DNA of 64,000 nucleotides from Acidobacteriota bacterium (GTDB lineage Bacteria; Acidobacteriota; Terriglobia; Terriglobales; Acidobacteriaceae). Positions 1 through 9,100 of the stretch are shown here, in pieces. The stretch covers positions 620,001 to 684,000 of the forward strand of contig JAJXYY010000042.1 in NCBI GenBank assembly GCA_021780315.1, in the 5' to 3' direction. The translations under genes were made by a program, and so were the position numbers. The notes below the pieces were generated by a model. That model was not told where the DNA came from, made no database searches, and saw only the letters and a list, made by a program, of their open reading frames with translations. The first letter of the stretch is position 1. Each line of letters begins with the position of its first letter.

Positions 1-1
1 G

Positions 2-103
2 TCCGGCGCTACCAGCGGCAGAAGCCTACGCGACCTCCTCGCCAGCGCAGATAACTTCCTCACCGACCTTGGCCTCGCGCCCGTTCAGGAGGATGCAAAA
101 TGA
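2..103 (+). CDS. C-terminal end of an unidentified protein (partial)
   Basis: An open frame runs in from before the window and ends at a TGA that overlaps the ATG of the next gene (ATGA, 100-103). Only the last 33 residues are visible. They are acidic and helical in character, containing SLRDLLASADNFL and ending QEDAK. The overlap and the AGGAGG inside this gene's 3' end suggest translational coupling to the downstream lipoprotein. No family can be assigned from this fragment. It is called a gene because of the stop/start overlap and natural-looking composition. Confidence 0.5.
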   Translation, partial: SGATSGRSLRDLLASADNFLTDLGLAPVQEDAK

Positions 104-873
104 AGACCCTCCTCATCGCCACCCTACTCGCACCCCTCAGCCTCACCCTCATCGGCTGCAGTGGCTCAAACAGCACTACGCCGAGCGCCAATACAATCAA
201 CATTTTCACCGAATACGGCAACCCTGGCACCTACATTCCCAACGGTGGCCAGGAGGTCTCTGGTTACGACCAGAATCCTATCTGCACTATCGGCACTTCA
301 AGCTGCGTCAACCAATTTGACGTAACAACCGATTCAAATGGGACTTCAGCAATCCCAACGTCTGACTTTTCGGCCAACTGGTACTTAACCCTTTACCCCA
401 ATGGCAACTGCCCGATGGGCGGCCCTATCCAGTACGCTGCACCCACAATACAGACTGGAGCCACACAAAACCTCGTGTGCAATGCTCCTGCCATTCAGGC
501 CATATCCACCAAACCATCCGCCATCACCCTGCAAACCAGCAACAATCCAACCTCCATCCAAATCGTCTCCACCACCCCCCTCCTACCCACCACAACCTCC
601 AACTCAATCACCGTTGACTCCTACAACGTCAACGCCCAACTGGAAACCCGGGTCGTCTCCACCAATCAATCTGGCGGTGGAACTATACTTACCCTGCCCC
701 TCAATCCCGCTCTACTCACCGTCGGGTCGCACATCCTCGCGATTCAATCCCCTTCTAACCCCAACGCCTATCTCGGGACCGCACTCTTACTCGTCTACTC
801 CGGCGGAGGTGGCGGCCAGCCACCGACAGGCTCCTGCTCCAATCCACGGGTAAAGTGCGTCGCCCTGCCATAA
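100..873 (+). CDS. Predicted lipoprotein, Ser/Thr/Asn-rich, unknown function
   Basis: A 257-residue protein that I do not recognise. The N-terminus is a lipoprotein signal peptide: Lys2, a hydrophobic stretch, then the lipobox L-I-G-C with the lipidated Cys at residue 20. The mature part is low in charge and rich in Ser, Thr, Asn and Pro, with likely beta structure and a Gly-rich linker near the C-terminus followed by two Cys. An AGGAGG at 87-92 lies 7 bases before the ATG and fixes the start. It overlaps the preceding partial gene by 4 bases, so the two are probably co-transcribed. A cell-envelope location is inferred; a role is not visible. Confidence 0.8.
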   Translation: MKTLLIATLLAPLSLTLIGCSGSNSTTPSANTINIFTEYGNPGTYIPNGGQEVSGYDQNPICTIGTSSCVNQFDVTTDSNGTSAIPTSDFSANWYLTLYPNGNCPMGGPIQYAAPTIQTGATQNLVCNAPAIQAISTKPSAITLQTSNNPTSIQIVSTTPLLPTTTSNSITVDSYNVNAQLETRVVSTNQSGGGTILTLPLNPALLTVGSHILAIQSPSNPNAYLGTALLLVYSGGGGGQPPTGSCSNPRVKCVALP

Positions 874-955
874 CTTGATTGTCTAGCGCAACATCATCGT
901 CCGGTCGCCAACCAGCGACCGGACGACTCCTCCCCCCGACCCGGAGAAAGCACCC

Positions 956-1678
956 TTGAAGATTGTCACCCTTGCCCTGCTCTTATCACTGGCCGCCCCC
1001 ATAGCTCAACCCCAATCACGACCCGATCTCCTGAAGCCCGAAAAGCCCTGGGAGACCACCCTCTACGTCACCGGTGGACCCGCTATAGCCTATAAAGACT
1101 ATGTTTACTTTAGTGCCGGGCAACCTGCTTACTATTACCGTAAAGCGTTGAACATCTTCACCGCCGGGGTCTCGGTCGGCAAAGTCCTACACTACTACGG
1201 ACTGCCAAGTCACCCGCGAGGTCAACTCGAGTACGTCGCCGAGTTCGAACCACTCTGGCTGGCGCACACTCCCGCCCAGACCACGCACTTATATCAATAT
1301 GGCACTTACGTCACGCTTGGCTCCCCACCAAATACGAATACTAATCTGGTCGAAATCGTTCCGCACAACCTCCAATCCGGGATCGCCGTCACCCCTCTCC
1401 TCGTCCGCTACCGCTTTCCCGAAGCCAAGCGCGTCACCCCCTACATCCAGCTAGGCGGCGGACTCCTCTTCACCTTCCACGACTTCCCGCAACCCAACTC
1501 CAGCGTCGTCAACTTCACCCCTCAGGTAGACTTCGGCACCCACATCCGCACCCGTCCCCAACAAGCCATCGTCCTCGGCTTGAACGTCGAACACATCTCC
1601 AACGCCGAACTCGGCAACATCAATCACGGCGTCAACGTCTCACTCATCTTCCGCGCAGGCTACACCTGGTGGCACTAA
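956..1678 (+). CDS. PagL-like lipid A 3-O-deacylase (acyloxyacyl hydrolase family)
   Basis: A 240-residue secreted protein with a cleavable signal peptide (residues 1-18) and alternating beta-strand character typical of a small outer-membrane barrel. Near the C-terminus is H-I-S-N (213-216) followed by an Asn/Gly-rich turn and an aromatic end (YTWWH). This matches the His-x-Ser-Asn catalytic region of PagL-type deacylases, which remove a 3-O acyl chain from lipid A in the outer membrane. I could not place the catalytic Glu with certainty; Glu218 is the nearest acidic residue. The start is TTG at 956, preceded by GGAG. The next gene begins inside its last codons. The family call is fairly sure; activity is inferred. 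Confidence 0.7.
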   Translation: MKIVTLALLLSLAAPIAQPQSRPDLLKPEKPWETTLYVTGGPAIAYKDYVYFSAGQPAYYYRKALNIFTAGVSVGKVLHYYGLPSHPRGQLEYVAEFEPLWLAHTPAQTTHLYQYGTYVTLGSPPNTNTNLVEIVPHNLQSGIAVTPLLVRYRFPEAKRVTPYIQLGGGLLFTFHDFPQPNSSVVNFTPQVDFGTHIRTRPQQAIVLGLNVEHISNAELGNINHGVNVSLIFRAGYTWWH

Positions 1679-2466
1679 CCCTCCTCCGCATCTTCGCTAT
1701 CATCACCATGGTTGTCCTTGGCCTGCTACCACTCCACGCCTTGGCCAGCCCCATCTGCACCTTCACCCACTCCACCATCCAACTCAGCTACCGCGGCACC
1801 CCCATCGCCGTCGATATCTATCAACCCCGCAGAACCATTCGCCCGCCTGTCCTCTTCCTCATCCACGGCAGCGCGGGCCTCTTCACCCAGCCCGCCAACT
1901 CTACCACCGACACCCTCGATAACTTCGGCGAACACACCTTCGCTCGCGCCTGCTTCCTTGTCGTCCTGCCCCACTACCTCGACGCCCTCCACCTCCGCAG
2001 CCTCGACTCCCCCGACCAGGCACGCACCCACTTTCCAGACATGCTCGCCGCACTCCAGTCCATCTACCATCAGGTCGAGGCCCGCTTCCAACTCACCGCG
2101 CACCCCCGCTCCATCGGCATCTACGGCGAATCCCTCGGCGGCTTCCTCGCCATAGCCCTCGCCGCCGATGAGCCCCGCATCTCCGCCCTCAGCGAGTTCA
2201 GCGCCGGCCTGCCCCCATTCCCCCTATCCGACCTCGCCGCACCCCACCACGTCCTCATCCAGCACGCTGCCGACGACACCCTCGTCCCCGTCCAGCAGGC
2301 CTCCGACCTCGCCGCCTACTACCAGAACCGATCCCCCCACATCGATCTGCACCTCGTCATCTACCCCGGCCAGACACACTACTTCGATGGCGCCACCCGC
2401 GCCCGCATCCTCGCCCGATCCCTCGACTTCTTCAACAACTCCCTGCAACCCGCCCGCAGCCGCTGA
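1669..2466 (+). CDS. Secreted alpha/beta hydrolase, dienelactone hydrolase family
   Basis: A 265-residue alpha/beta hydrolase with an N-terminal signal peptide (about residues 1-26). It has the oxyanion-hole strand LFLIHGSAG (63-70), a nucleophile elbow G-E-S-L-G with Ser155, an acid in HAADDTLVP (Asp202/203) and a late His237 in GQTHYFDG. The arrangement fits the dienelactone hydrolase-like group, which cleaves esters or lactones; the substrate is unknown. The GTG start at 1669 overlaps the end of the PagL-like gene by 10 bases, indicating one operon. It ends 15 bases before the convergent amidohydrolase gene. Export suggests a periplasmic role. Confidence 0.78.
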   Translation: MALTLLRIFAIITMVVLGLLPLHALASPICTFTHSTIQLSYRGTPIAVDIYQPRRTIRPPVLFLIHGSAGLFTQPANSTTDTLDNFGEHTFARACFLVVLPHYLDALHLRSLDSPDQARTHFPDMLAALQSIYHQVEARFQLTAHPRSIGIYGESLGGFLAIALAADEPRISALSEFSAGLPPFPLSDLAAPHHVLIQHAADDTLVPVQQASDLAAYYQNRSPHIDLHLVIYPGQTHYFDGATRARILARSLDFFNNSLQPARSR

Positions 2467-2480
2467 CCCAATCCAGCAGC

Positions 2481-3797
2481 CTACCGGCCAGTCAACTCAT
2501 CCTTCACCACCACGCCGCCCTTCATCACCACCCCCACATGCTCCAGCACCTCCACCCGCACCAGCGGATCGTCCTTCACCGCAATCAAATCCGCATAGTG
2601 CCCCGCCGTCAGCATCCCCACATCCGCCGACCGACCAATCAGGTCCGCAGCACTCACCGTCGCAGCCTGAATCGCCTGCGCCGGCGTCATCCCATACGCC
2701 ACCATGTAGTGGAACTGCTTCGCGTTATCCCCATGCGGATACACCCCCGCATCCGTCCCAAACGCCATCTTCACCCCCGCCTGGAACGCCTTCCGAAAGT
2801 TCTCCCGCTGCAACTTCCCTACCCCGCGCTCCTTGTCGATCATCTCCTGCTGCATCCCGAAGTTCTTCGCATTCCCCAGAATGTAGTCATCGTCATAAAT
2901 GTCCATCACAAAGTAAGTCCCATGCTCCTTCGCCAGCTTGATCCCCTCATCGTCCACCAGCGACGCATGTTCAATCGAGTCGATCCCCGCGCGAATCGAG
3001 TCCTTGATCGACTGCGCTCCATGCGCATGCGCCGCAATCTTCCGCCCCGCCGCATGCGCCGTGTCCGCCGCCATCTTCAGCTCTTCATACGTAAACTGCG
3101 GCGCCCCCGGCTGGTCCCCCTTGCTCAACACCCCGCCCGAAGCCAGAATCTTGATCACGTCCACCCCATACTTCACCTGCTCCCGCACCGTCTGCCGCAC
3201 CTGCTCCGGCCCATCCGCAATCCCAAAACCCCGCTTGTCCGGATACAGCGTCACCCGCACCTCCGGAGAGTAGTTGTTCAAATCCCCATGCCCCCCAGTA
3301 ATCGAAATCCCCGGCCCCGAAGCCACCATCCGCGGCCCCGGCAGCAGCCCCTCGTTGATCGCATTCCGCAGATCCACCGCCATAAACGGTGCCGAACCCA
3401 CATCCCGTATGCTCGTAAAACCCGCATCCAGCGTGCGTTTCGCATTCACCACACTCGCATACGCCGTCGAAAACGGTGTCTCCTTGAACTCGTTGATCGG
3501 GTCATACTTGTCCGCCCGCGCACCCATATGCGTATGGCAGTCGATCAGCCCCGGCAGCACATAATCCTGCGACAGATCCACCACCTTCGCCCCCGCCGGA
3601 ATCGCAAACCCAGCACCCTCCACCGACTTGATCCGCTCACCCTCCACCACCAGCACCACATTCTGCTTGTACGTCCCGCTCTGGCTGTCGAACAGCTTCC
3701 CGGCCTTCACATACTCCAAAGGCCCCGTGGCCTGCCCAAATCCCGCCAATCCACTCACCGACAAAGCCGCCAAAGCCAATCCGCACAGCTTACGCAT
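2481..3797 (-). CDS. Secreted metal-dependent amidohydrolase, imidazolonepropionase-like
   Basis: A 438-residue protein with a signal peptide (residues 1-22) and a full amidohydrolase barrel. Metal ligands are visible in order: His88 and His90 (DCHTHMG), Lys216 in VIKILASGG (probable carboxylated bridge), His257/His259 (AAHAHG), His277 (SIEHAS) and Asp349 (FGTDAG). This is the subtype I set of imidazolonepropionase-like and prolidase-like exported enzymes. They hydrolyse amide or peptide bonds such as Xaa-Pro or Xaa-Arg dipeptides; the substrate here is not predictable. It is monocistronic by appearance and convergent with the hydrolase gene ending at 2466. Confidence 0.88.
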   Translation of the reverse strand: MRKLCGLALAALSVSGLAGFGQATGPLEYVKAGKLFDSQSGTYKQNVVLVVEGERIKSVEGAGFAIPAGAKVVDLSQDYVLPGLIDCHTHMGARADKYDPINEFKETPFSTAYASVVNAKRTLDAGFTSIRDVGSAPFMAVDLRNAINEGLLPGPRMVASGPGISITGGHGDLNNYSPEVRVTLYPDKRGFGIADGPEQVRQTVREQVKYGVDVIKILASGGVLSKGDQPGAPQFTYEELKMAADTAHAAGRKIAAHAHGAQSIKDSIRAGIDSIEHASLVDDEGIKLAKEHGTYFVMDIYDDDYILGNAKNFGMQQEMIDKERGVGKLQRENFRKAFQAGVKMAFGTDAGVYPHGDNAKQFHYMVAYGMTPAQAIQAATVSAADLIGRSADVGMLTAGHYADLIAVKDDPLVRVEVLEHVGVVMKGGVVVKDELTGR

Positions 3798-3886
3798 AGC
3801 ACCCTCAAAACAGAATTGAATTCATGGAAATTTCACCCAGTCTAATCCATCCACCCCAGCCCAACCCAACCGCCCTGCACAAATCC

Positions 3887-4363
3887 CTACACCCGCACGC
3901 CCCGCGCCGCCAGCCGAGCCTCGTGCACATCCTTCCGCGCACAGTACAGCACCCGCTCCACCTCCGCCACCACCGCCCCCGACTCGTCCTTCACCTCCAC
4001 CACAAACCGCGGCTCCACCCGCCCCTCCCGCTCCGCCACCGCACGAATCTCCTCCACCCGTTCCCTCGTCAACCGAAACTCCGCCCGCACCGTCCCCTGC
4101 CCCGGCTTACGGTACCGGATCGACGCCGCCTTGTCCCACACCACAAACCCATCCCCCAGGTTCCGCGCCACCATCACCATGTAGAACGGGTCGGTCATCG
4201 CATACAGCGACCCCCCAAAATGCACTCCCCGATAATTCCGGTTCCACCGCGTCAGCCGCATCTCCACATCCACGGCCCGCAAATCCGCATCCAGCCGCTT
4301 CACCCGTATCCCCGCGCCCAGCAGTGGAGGCCACCACCCAATCCACCGCAGAGCACGGCTCAT
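3887..4363 (-). CDS. DUF4442 hotdog-fold protein, thioesterase-like
   Basis: A 158-residue protein of the DUF4442 type, related to the YiiD_C/acyl-CoA thioesterase hotdog fold. The conserved stretch RGVHFGGSLYAMTDPFYM lies in the first half, where the hotdog helix packs. The rest is beta-rich with the C-terminal motif VARKDV-like CARKDV. The family is thought to act on acyl thioesters, but no member's substrate tells us this one's. Its ATG overlaps the stop of the upstream membrane-protein gene (ATGA at 4360-4363), so it is the last gene of the run 5930-3887. Confidence 0.75.
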   Translation of the reverse strand: MSRALRWIGWWPPLLGAGIRVKRLDADLRAVDVEMRLTRWNRNYRGVHFGGSLYAMTDPFYMVMVARNLGDGFVVWDKAASIRYRKPGQGTVRAEFRLTRERVEEIRAVAEREGRVEPRFVVEVKDESGAVVAEVERVLYCARKDVHEARLAARGVRV

Positions 4364-4782
4364 CGCAGCCGGTCCCGCACTTCCGTCCGCACCAGGTACA
4401 AAAAGAACATCAGCGCAAACAGCCCCTGCACCAGATAAGGCCCCTGATGCGTCTTCTCAAATACAAACAGATACCCCAGGCTCAGCGTCAAACACCCCGC
4501 CAGCACCAGCGCCCACCCCCACCGACGCATCCGCAGCAGCCCAAACACCCCCACCCCCAGCAGCGTACACACCGCCAGAACCCCGTACTTCCCCCCACCC
4601 CCGCCATACCGCCCCTGCAACGCCGCAAACGCATTGATCATCGTCATCAGCAGCATAAACATGCAGATGCCCGCCACCCCCGGCAACATCCCCTGCGCCT
4701 TCGCCTGCAACTGCTTCACTTCCAAGCTGTCGTTCCGACCCGTCTCGCTCATGCCCGTCTCGCTCATACCCGTCTCGCTCAT
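4360..4782 (-). CDS. Small membrane protein with MSETG N-terminal repeats
   Basis: An unrecognised protein of about 140 residues. Four hydrophobic segments are visible in the middle and C-terminal parts (MLPGVAGICMFMLLMTMIN, then GVLAVCTLLGVGVFGLL, ALVLAGCLTLSLGYLF, GLFALMFFLYLV), so it is an inner-membrane protein. The N-terminus is three copies of Met-Ser-Glu-Thr-Gly made by a 15-bp tandem repeat, giving three in-frame ATGs. I chose the first ATG (4782) because GGGAG (4787-4791) sits 4 bases upstream. A GTG at 4830 that overlaps the preceding stop (TAGTG) is an alternative giving 156 residues. The flanking genes overlap or nearly touch it. Confidence 0.7.
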   Translation of the reverse strand: MSETGMSETGMSETGRNDSLEVKQLQAKAQGMLPGVAGICMFMLLMTMINAFAALQGRYGGGGGKYGVLAVCTLLGVGVFGLLRMRRWGWALVLAGCLTLSLGYLFVFEKTHQGPYLVQGLFALMFFLYLVRTEVRDRLR

Positions 4783-4783
4783 G
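4739..4783 (-). repeat. Three-copy 15-bp in-frame tandem repeat
   Basis: Three head-to-tail 15-bp units (4739-4753, 4754-4768, 4769-4783), differing only in the final base of the middle one. On the minus strand each encodes Met-Ser-Glu-Thr-Gly, so each unit brings its own ATG. Copy-number change would keep the reading frame but alter the number of possible start codons. Confidence 0.9.
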
Positions 4784-4786
4784 CTG

Positions 4787-4791
4787 CTCCC
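4787..4791 (-). promoter_or_regulatory. Ribosome binding site deciding the start of the MSETG membrane protein
   Basis: GGGAG on the minus strand, 4 bases before the ATG at 4782. It is the only good Shine-Dalgarno match among the competing starts: a GTG at 4830 and ATGs at 4782, 4767 and 4752. Confidence 0.45.
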
Positions 4792-4829
4792 ATTCCCGCC
4801 AACTCGCGTTCTTGCCGCCCCACGCACCA

Positions 4830-5174
4830 CTACAGCGTATGCAGATACGCCATCAAATCATCCAGATCCTGCGGGTCCATCGCATTGCCCATCGCTGGCA
4901 TCATCCCTCGGCCATGCAGTATCGTCGCCGACACCCGCTCATCGGTCGCCGCCGCACCGCTCGGCAACTCCGTCTTCCGGTACATCCCCAGCAGCGCAGG
5001 CCCATGCAGAGACCCCGTCTCGCGGTCATAATGGCACATCCCGCACTTCGCCTGGAACACCGCATGTCCATGCAGTTGCTGCGCGTTCAACTCGCTCAGC
5101 GGCTTCGCCGGAGCAACGCTCTTGCACCCGCCCAACACACTCACCACCACCAGCAAAACCCCAACTCGCATCAT
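4830..5174 (-). CDS. Lipoprotein mono-heme cytochrome c
   Basis: A 114-residue c-type cytochrome. The lipobox L-G-G-C places the lipidated Cys at residue 17. The heme site is C-G-M-C-H (Cys44, Cys47, His48), and the axial Met is one of Met91, Met92 or Met95 in the stretch RGMMPAMG, followed by the usual C-terminal helix DLDDLMAYL. It should carry one covalent heme and shuttle electrons at the membrane surface. It lies between a TauE-like permease and a membrane protein on the same strand; the downstream gene may start on its stop codon. The partner oxidase or dehydrogenase is not in the window. Confidence 0.85.
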   Translation of the reverse strand: MMRVGVLLVVVSVLGGCKSVAPAKPLSELNAQQLHGHAVFQAKCGMCHYDRETGSLHGPALLGMYRKTELPSGAAATDERVSATILHGRGMMPAMGNAMDPQDLDDLMAYLHTL

Positions 5175-5192
5175 CCCGTTATTCTCTCATCC

Positions 5193-5930
5193 CTATCCCC
5201 GCGCCGACTGCACCAGCAGCACCACCCCAATCGCCCCCAGCCCCACATACACATACCGCAAAAACGCATCCCCATGCAGCCGATGATTCACCACCCGCCC
5301 CAGCCAGATCGCCGGCACCAGCACCGGCAGACACAGCAGATAGTAGTGCGTCACCGCTGCCACCCACAGCCCCGCCATCCAGTACCCGAACATCCCCACC
5401 ATGCTCGCCGGCAGAAAATACCCCTGCAGCGTCGCCCGAAACTGCTGCGCCGTCCACCGCCGCATCGCCCCATACACCACCAGCGGAGGCCCGTTCATCC
5501 CATACGCCCCACCCAGCACCCCCGCACAAAACCCGCACACCACCATCCACCCCCGGCTCTCCTGCTTCAACTCCGGCGGCCTGCTCCCCACCAGCGAGTA
5601 CCCCGAAAACAACACAATTACCGCCCCCAGCACCACCTTCACCACCTGCGGATGACCGCTCGTCAACACCACCAGCCCCACCGGAATCCCCGCCAGCGTA
5701 GACCCCGCCAGCCACCCGACGCTCCGCACATGAATCTTCCGCCAGTCCTGCGCCACCACCACCCCGGCAATCGTGATCGACACCAGCACCGCCAGCGGAG
5801 CCGCCACCCGCACCGGCAAAAACAAAGCCAGCAAAGGCACCGCCACCAGCGCCTCCCCAAACCCGAACGCCGACCGAATCAACGTGGCAACAAACACCAC
5901 CCCCAACACCTGCACCGTCGTCAAATCCAC
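5193..5930 (-). CDS. TauE/SafE family sulfite exporter-like membrane protein
   Basis: A 245-residue integral membrane protein with about eight hydrophobic helices and the internal two-fold symmetry of the TauE/SafE family. The first helix pair carries SAFGFGEALVAVPLLAL and the second half carries GGAYGMNGPPLVVYG, the re-entrant Gly-rich motifs of the family. Members move small organic or inorganic anions such as sulfite or sulfoacetate; the substrate is not determined here. The GTG start at 5930 has no clear Shine-Dalgarno site and lies inside a short repeated sequence, so the true start could differ. It heads the co-oriented run that continues with cytochrome c, the membrane protein and DUF4442. 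Confidence 0.82.
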   Translation of the reverse strand: MDLTTVQVLGVVFVATLIRSAFGFGEALVAVPLLALFLPVRVAAPLAVLVSITIAGVVVAQDWRKIHVRSVGWLAGSTLAGIPVGLVVLTSGHPQVVKVVLGAVIVLFSGYSLVGSRPPELKQESRGWMVVCGFCAGVLGGAYGMNGPPLVVYGAMRRWTAQQFRATLQGYFLPASMVGMFGYWMAGLWVAAVTHYYLLCLPVLVPAIWLGRVVNHRLHGDAFLRYVYVGLGAIGVVLLVQSARG

Positions 5931-5973
5931 GCAGTCACATCCACTTAGTCACATCCAAGCCGTCACATCCATT
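5921..5973. repeat. Short degenerate direct repeats at the TauE-like gene start
   Basis: Three copies of GTCACATCCA (starting near 5934, 5948 and 5963) and a fourth diverged copy, TCAAATCCAC at 5921, are spaced about 14-15 bases apart. The last copy contains the GTG start codon of the permease gene on the minus strand. It may be a replication-slippage product or a protein-binding array. Confidence 0.6.
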
Positions 5974-6054
5974 CCCACCAACCACCGCAACCAGCCACCA
6001 TTCTAAAACCACCACCCCACCCACCCCGCCAATCCTCACCCCAAAAAGAAAAAT

Positions 6055-6078
6055 GGGAGCCGGATTCCTCCGGCTCCC
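6055..6078 (-). terminator. Intrinsic terminator after the minus-strand Oar-like receptor
   Basis: A perfect 10-bp stem (GGGAGCCGGA / TCCGGCTCCC) with a 4-base loop. On the minus strand it is followed by ATTTTTCTTTTT, a typical U-rich tail. It lies 28 bases beyond the stop at 6106. Confidence 0.88.
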
Positions 6079-6105
6079 ACATTCCATGCAACACCTACGT
6101 CCAGG

Positions 6106-9100
6106 TTAGAAGGTGAACTTCGCTCCCAGGCGGATCGTGCGGGGCAACTGATACGACAACGGCTTGCCATACAGCGCATTGACCGTCTCGGGGCTACCCA
6201 GGTTGTTATTGCTGTTCAAGCCATTGCTCACGCTGTACGCACTCTCCGCCGCAGCGTAGAACGCCGTACCAGCCGTCAGGTTGTAGCCGCCAGGCGTGAT
6301 GTACTGGTTGCCGAAGTAGCCCGAATCGGCCTGTTCATTCACTGCCGTGACCACATGCTGGTTCAGCAGGTTGGTGAACGTAGCGGAGAAGCTGATTACC
6401 TTGCTCTCCGACAGCTTGATCGCCTGATTCAGGTTGAAGTCCGACTGCGTGTACCACGGATTGCGGTACGTACGAGGGGTTCCAACCGTGATGTTGCCAG
6501 TGTTGGAATCCTGCGTCAGATCAGCCCACACGCCGCGATTGAAGACGTCAACCGGGAATGCGTTGAAGCTCAGACCAACGTTCGCATAGGTCGTATTCGG
6601 AGAACCCTGGTACGCAGTCTGGAACAGACCGAAGTCCGTCGTGAACTTCTTCAGGAAGCCTACTTCGTAGTAAGCATAGCCCTTCAGAGTGTTCGGACGA
6701 TCCGTCGGCAGCAAGCCGCTCGAAGAACCACCCTGTGCATTGTAGGAGAAGTAAGGCTCGTCAAACGAACGGCTGTTGTTCGGGCTGTTACGTCCGCCCA
6801 GTCCGCCGTCCGCAATATCCGAGCTCGTCAGACCCGTGTAGTTGCCACGGAAGTGGCTGTACGTGTACGAGATCAAACCAGCCCAGTGGCTGCTCATCGC
6901 CTTGTTCAAGCGGAGCTCGAGACCATCATAGCTACGAGCCGCTGGAATGGTGATGTTCGGAGGATTCTTGCCATTCGTCGAAGCGCAACCCTGATTCTGC
7001 GATCCATACAGGAAGTTGCAGAACCCGGTGTACGTAGCATTCGACCCCTGACCAGGGTTCACCACAACGAACGTCTCACCAACTTGTGGATTGTAAATGG
7101 CAGAGTCTTCGATCACATGATCCAGTCGTCTGCGATCATAGCGAGCCTCCACCGCGTAGTTGCGGGCAATCTGGTAATCAACGCCAAACACCGACTCATG
7201 CTGACGGTAAGGCTTCAAACCAGGAGCAACACCCTCCTGCGATGCGCTGCAGGTAGAGCAGGTCGTCGGGAAGGCACGATTGTTCAGGTTCTCGATAAAG
7301 GTCAACCCTGCCGGCTGTGTGCCACCCGCAAAGTTTGCCTGGTTGGTCGCATCCGGGCCGCTGCAATAACGGTGGTTGCTATCGTAGGCCGGCACAATCG
7401 AGCTGAGGTTAGAAGTGTTCAGGCCGTATACACAATTCTGCCAGTACTGACCACCAAATGAGCTGATCGCCAGGTTCAGCTTCATGATGTCGTAGAACAC
7501 ACCATAGCTGCCAAACACCTTCATCTTGCCATCGCGGAATACATCCCACGCAGCGCCAATACGCGGTGCAATCTTGTCGCCCCACGCGAAGTCAATCGGC
7601 TTCGGCGGTGCACCAGGACCCTGACCCTCGCCCGGCAGATACTCCTTGTCCAAACGGATACCGGCATCGATCGTCACGCCGCGGCCAATCGTCCACGAGT
7701 CCTGTGCAAACAGACCATGATCGTAGCTGATCGCCTTGCCGCCTGTACCGAAGTCATACACCGTCACGTAGCCAAACTGGCCTTCGCATCCGATATTCGC
7801 CGGAGGAGTGTTGGGGTTTGCTGCCTGCGTCGCCGCCTGCAGTGCAGCGCAATTCGCATTGCCCGTCGGGCTACCCGGAGAATACACCGCACTCTGGCCA
7901 ACATTTACCTGGACATAAGGCTCGTTATAACCCTGGAAGATATAGTTCGAGTTACGCATCAACTGGTAACCGAACTTGAAGTTATGCGTACCAAACCAAC
8001 CGCTCTTGTACCACGCAACGTCCTGGTCCAACTGGATGGCCTTGTTGGAGTTGTAGTGCGTAAAGTTCGCATCGATCGCATCGTTCGTAGAGCCAGGGCC
8101 CTGCTGCAACGAAGCTGGCAACAGCGTCTTGCCGCTGGCATCGGTCGCACCAACACCGTTGTTCTGGAACTGGTAGATCACGCCACCCTGCGGGTAACCG
8201 AAGTCGTGGTAGTTCTCAAAGTAATAACCAAAACGCGTCGTCGAAACAATGCTGTGCGTGACCGTGATGTCCGCGCCTGTGTTCAGCGTCAGGTTCGGAG
8301 CATCGTAGCCAAGCGTGTGCGCGTATGCCGTCGGGCTGGTGAACGATCCCGTGCAAGGCGTCGAAGCCGAACCAAAGCAACCGGTCACAGGATTCAATCC
8401 GCCATTCGTGGAATCGGCCTGCGGCAGGTTCTCACCGTTCTGACGCTGCAACTGATACAGCCACGAAGCAAACACACGCACCCGCTCTGTAACCTGAGCA
8501 TCGATTCGTGCCGTCGTGTAATAGGTGTTGGTGTTCTGGCTGAAAGGAACAATTCCGCCGTTCGGACCATAGTTCAGCTTCTCGGCGTAGCGCGTCAACT
8601 CAGGGTTGAAGCCCACAAAGAAGAACAGCTTGTCGTTCCACTTCGAAGACAGCGCAGGAAACGCGCGCGGCAGCAACATCGCCAGCGGTCCGCCAAACGT
8701 GAACCCAGGGAACACATCGCTGTGGTTGGGCTTTACCGGTTGGTAGCTCTGGAAAGCAGCATCCGCCAACCCCCAGCTTGTCGGTGTCGGCGCGCTGTTC
8801 GCATCGTAGTGCGAGAACGCGCTCGGACCTGCATCCATCGCCTGGTTCTCAAACTGGATAAAGGCCGACCCATGGAACTTCGGGCTGCCCTTCTGCATGA
8901 TCACGTTCACTACACCGCCCAGCGATCCGCCATGCTCCGCTTCAACACCAGACGTCTTGACCTGAACCTCTTGAATGAAATCAAACGGCACATTCGTGTG
9001 AGAGTAGCCGCCGATCAGGTTCGCCGTCTGCTGCCCTTCCACCAGGTAAGAGTTCTCCGAGTCAGAACCGCCAGCGATCGAGTATCCATATGGATTACCG

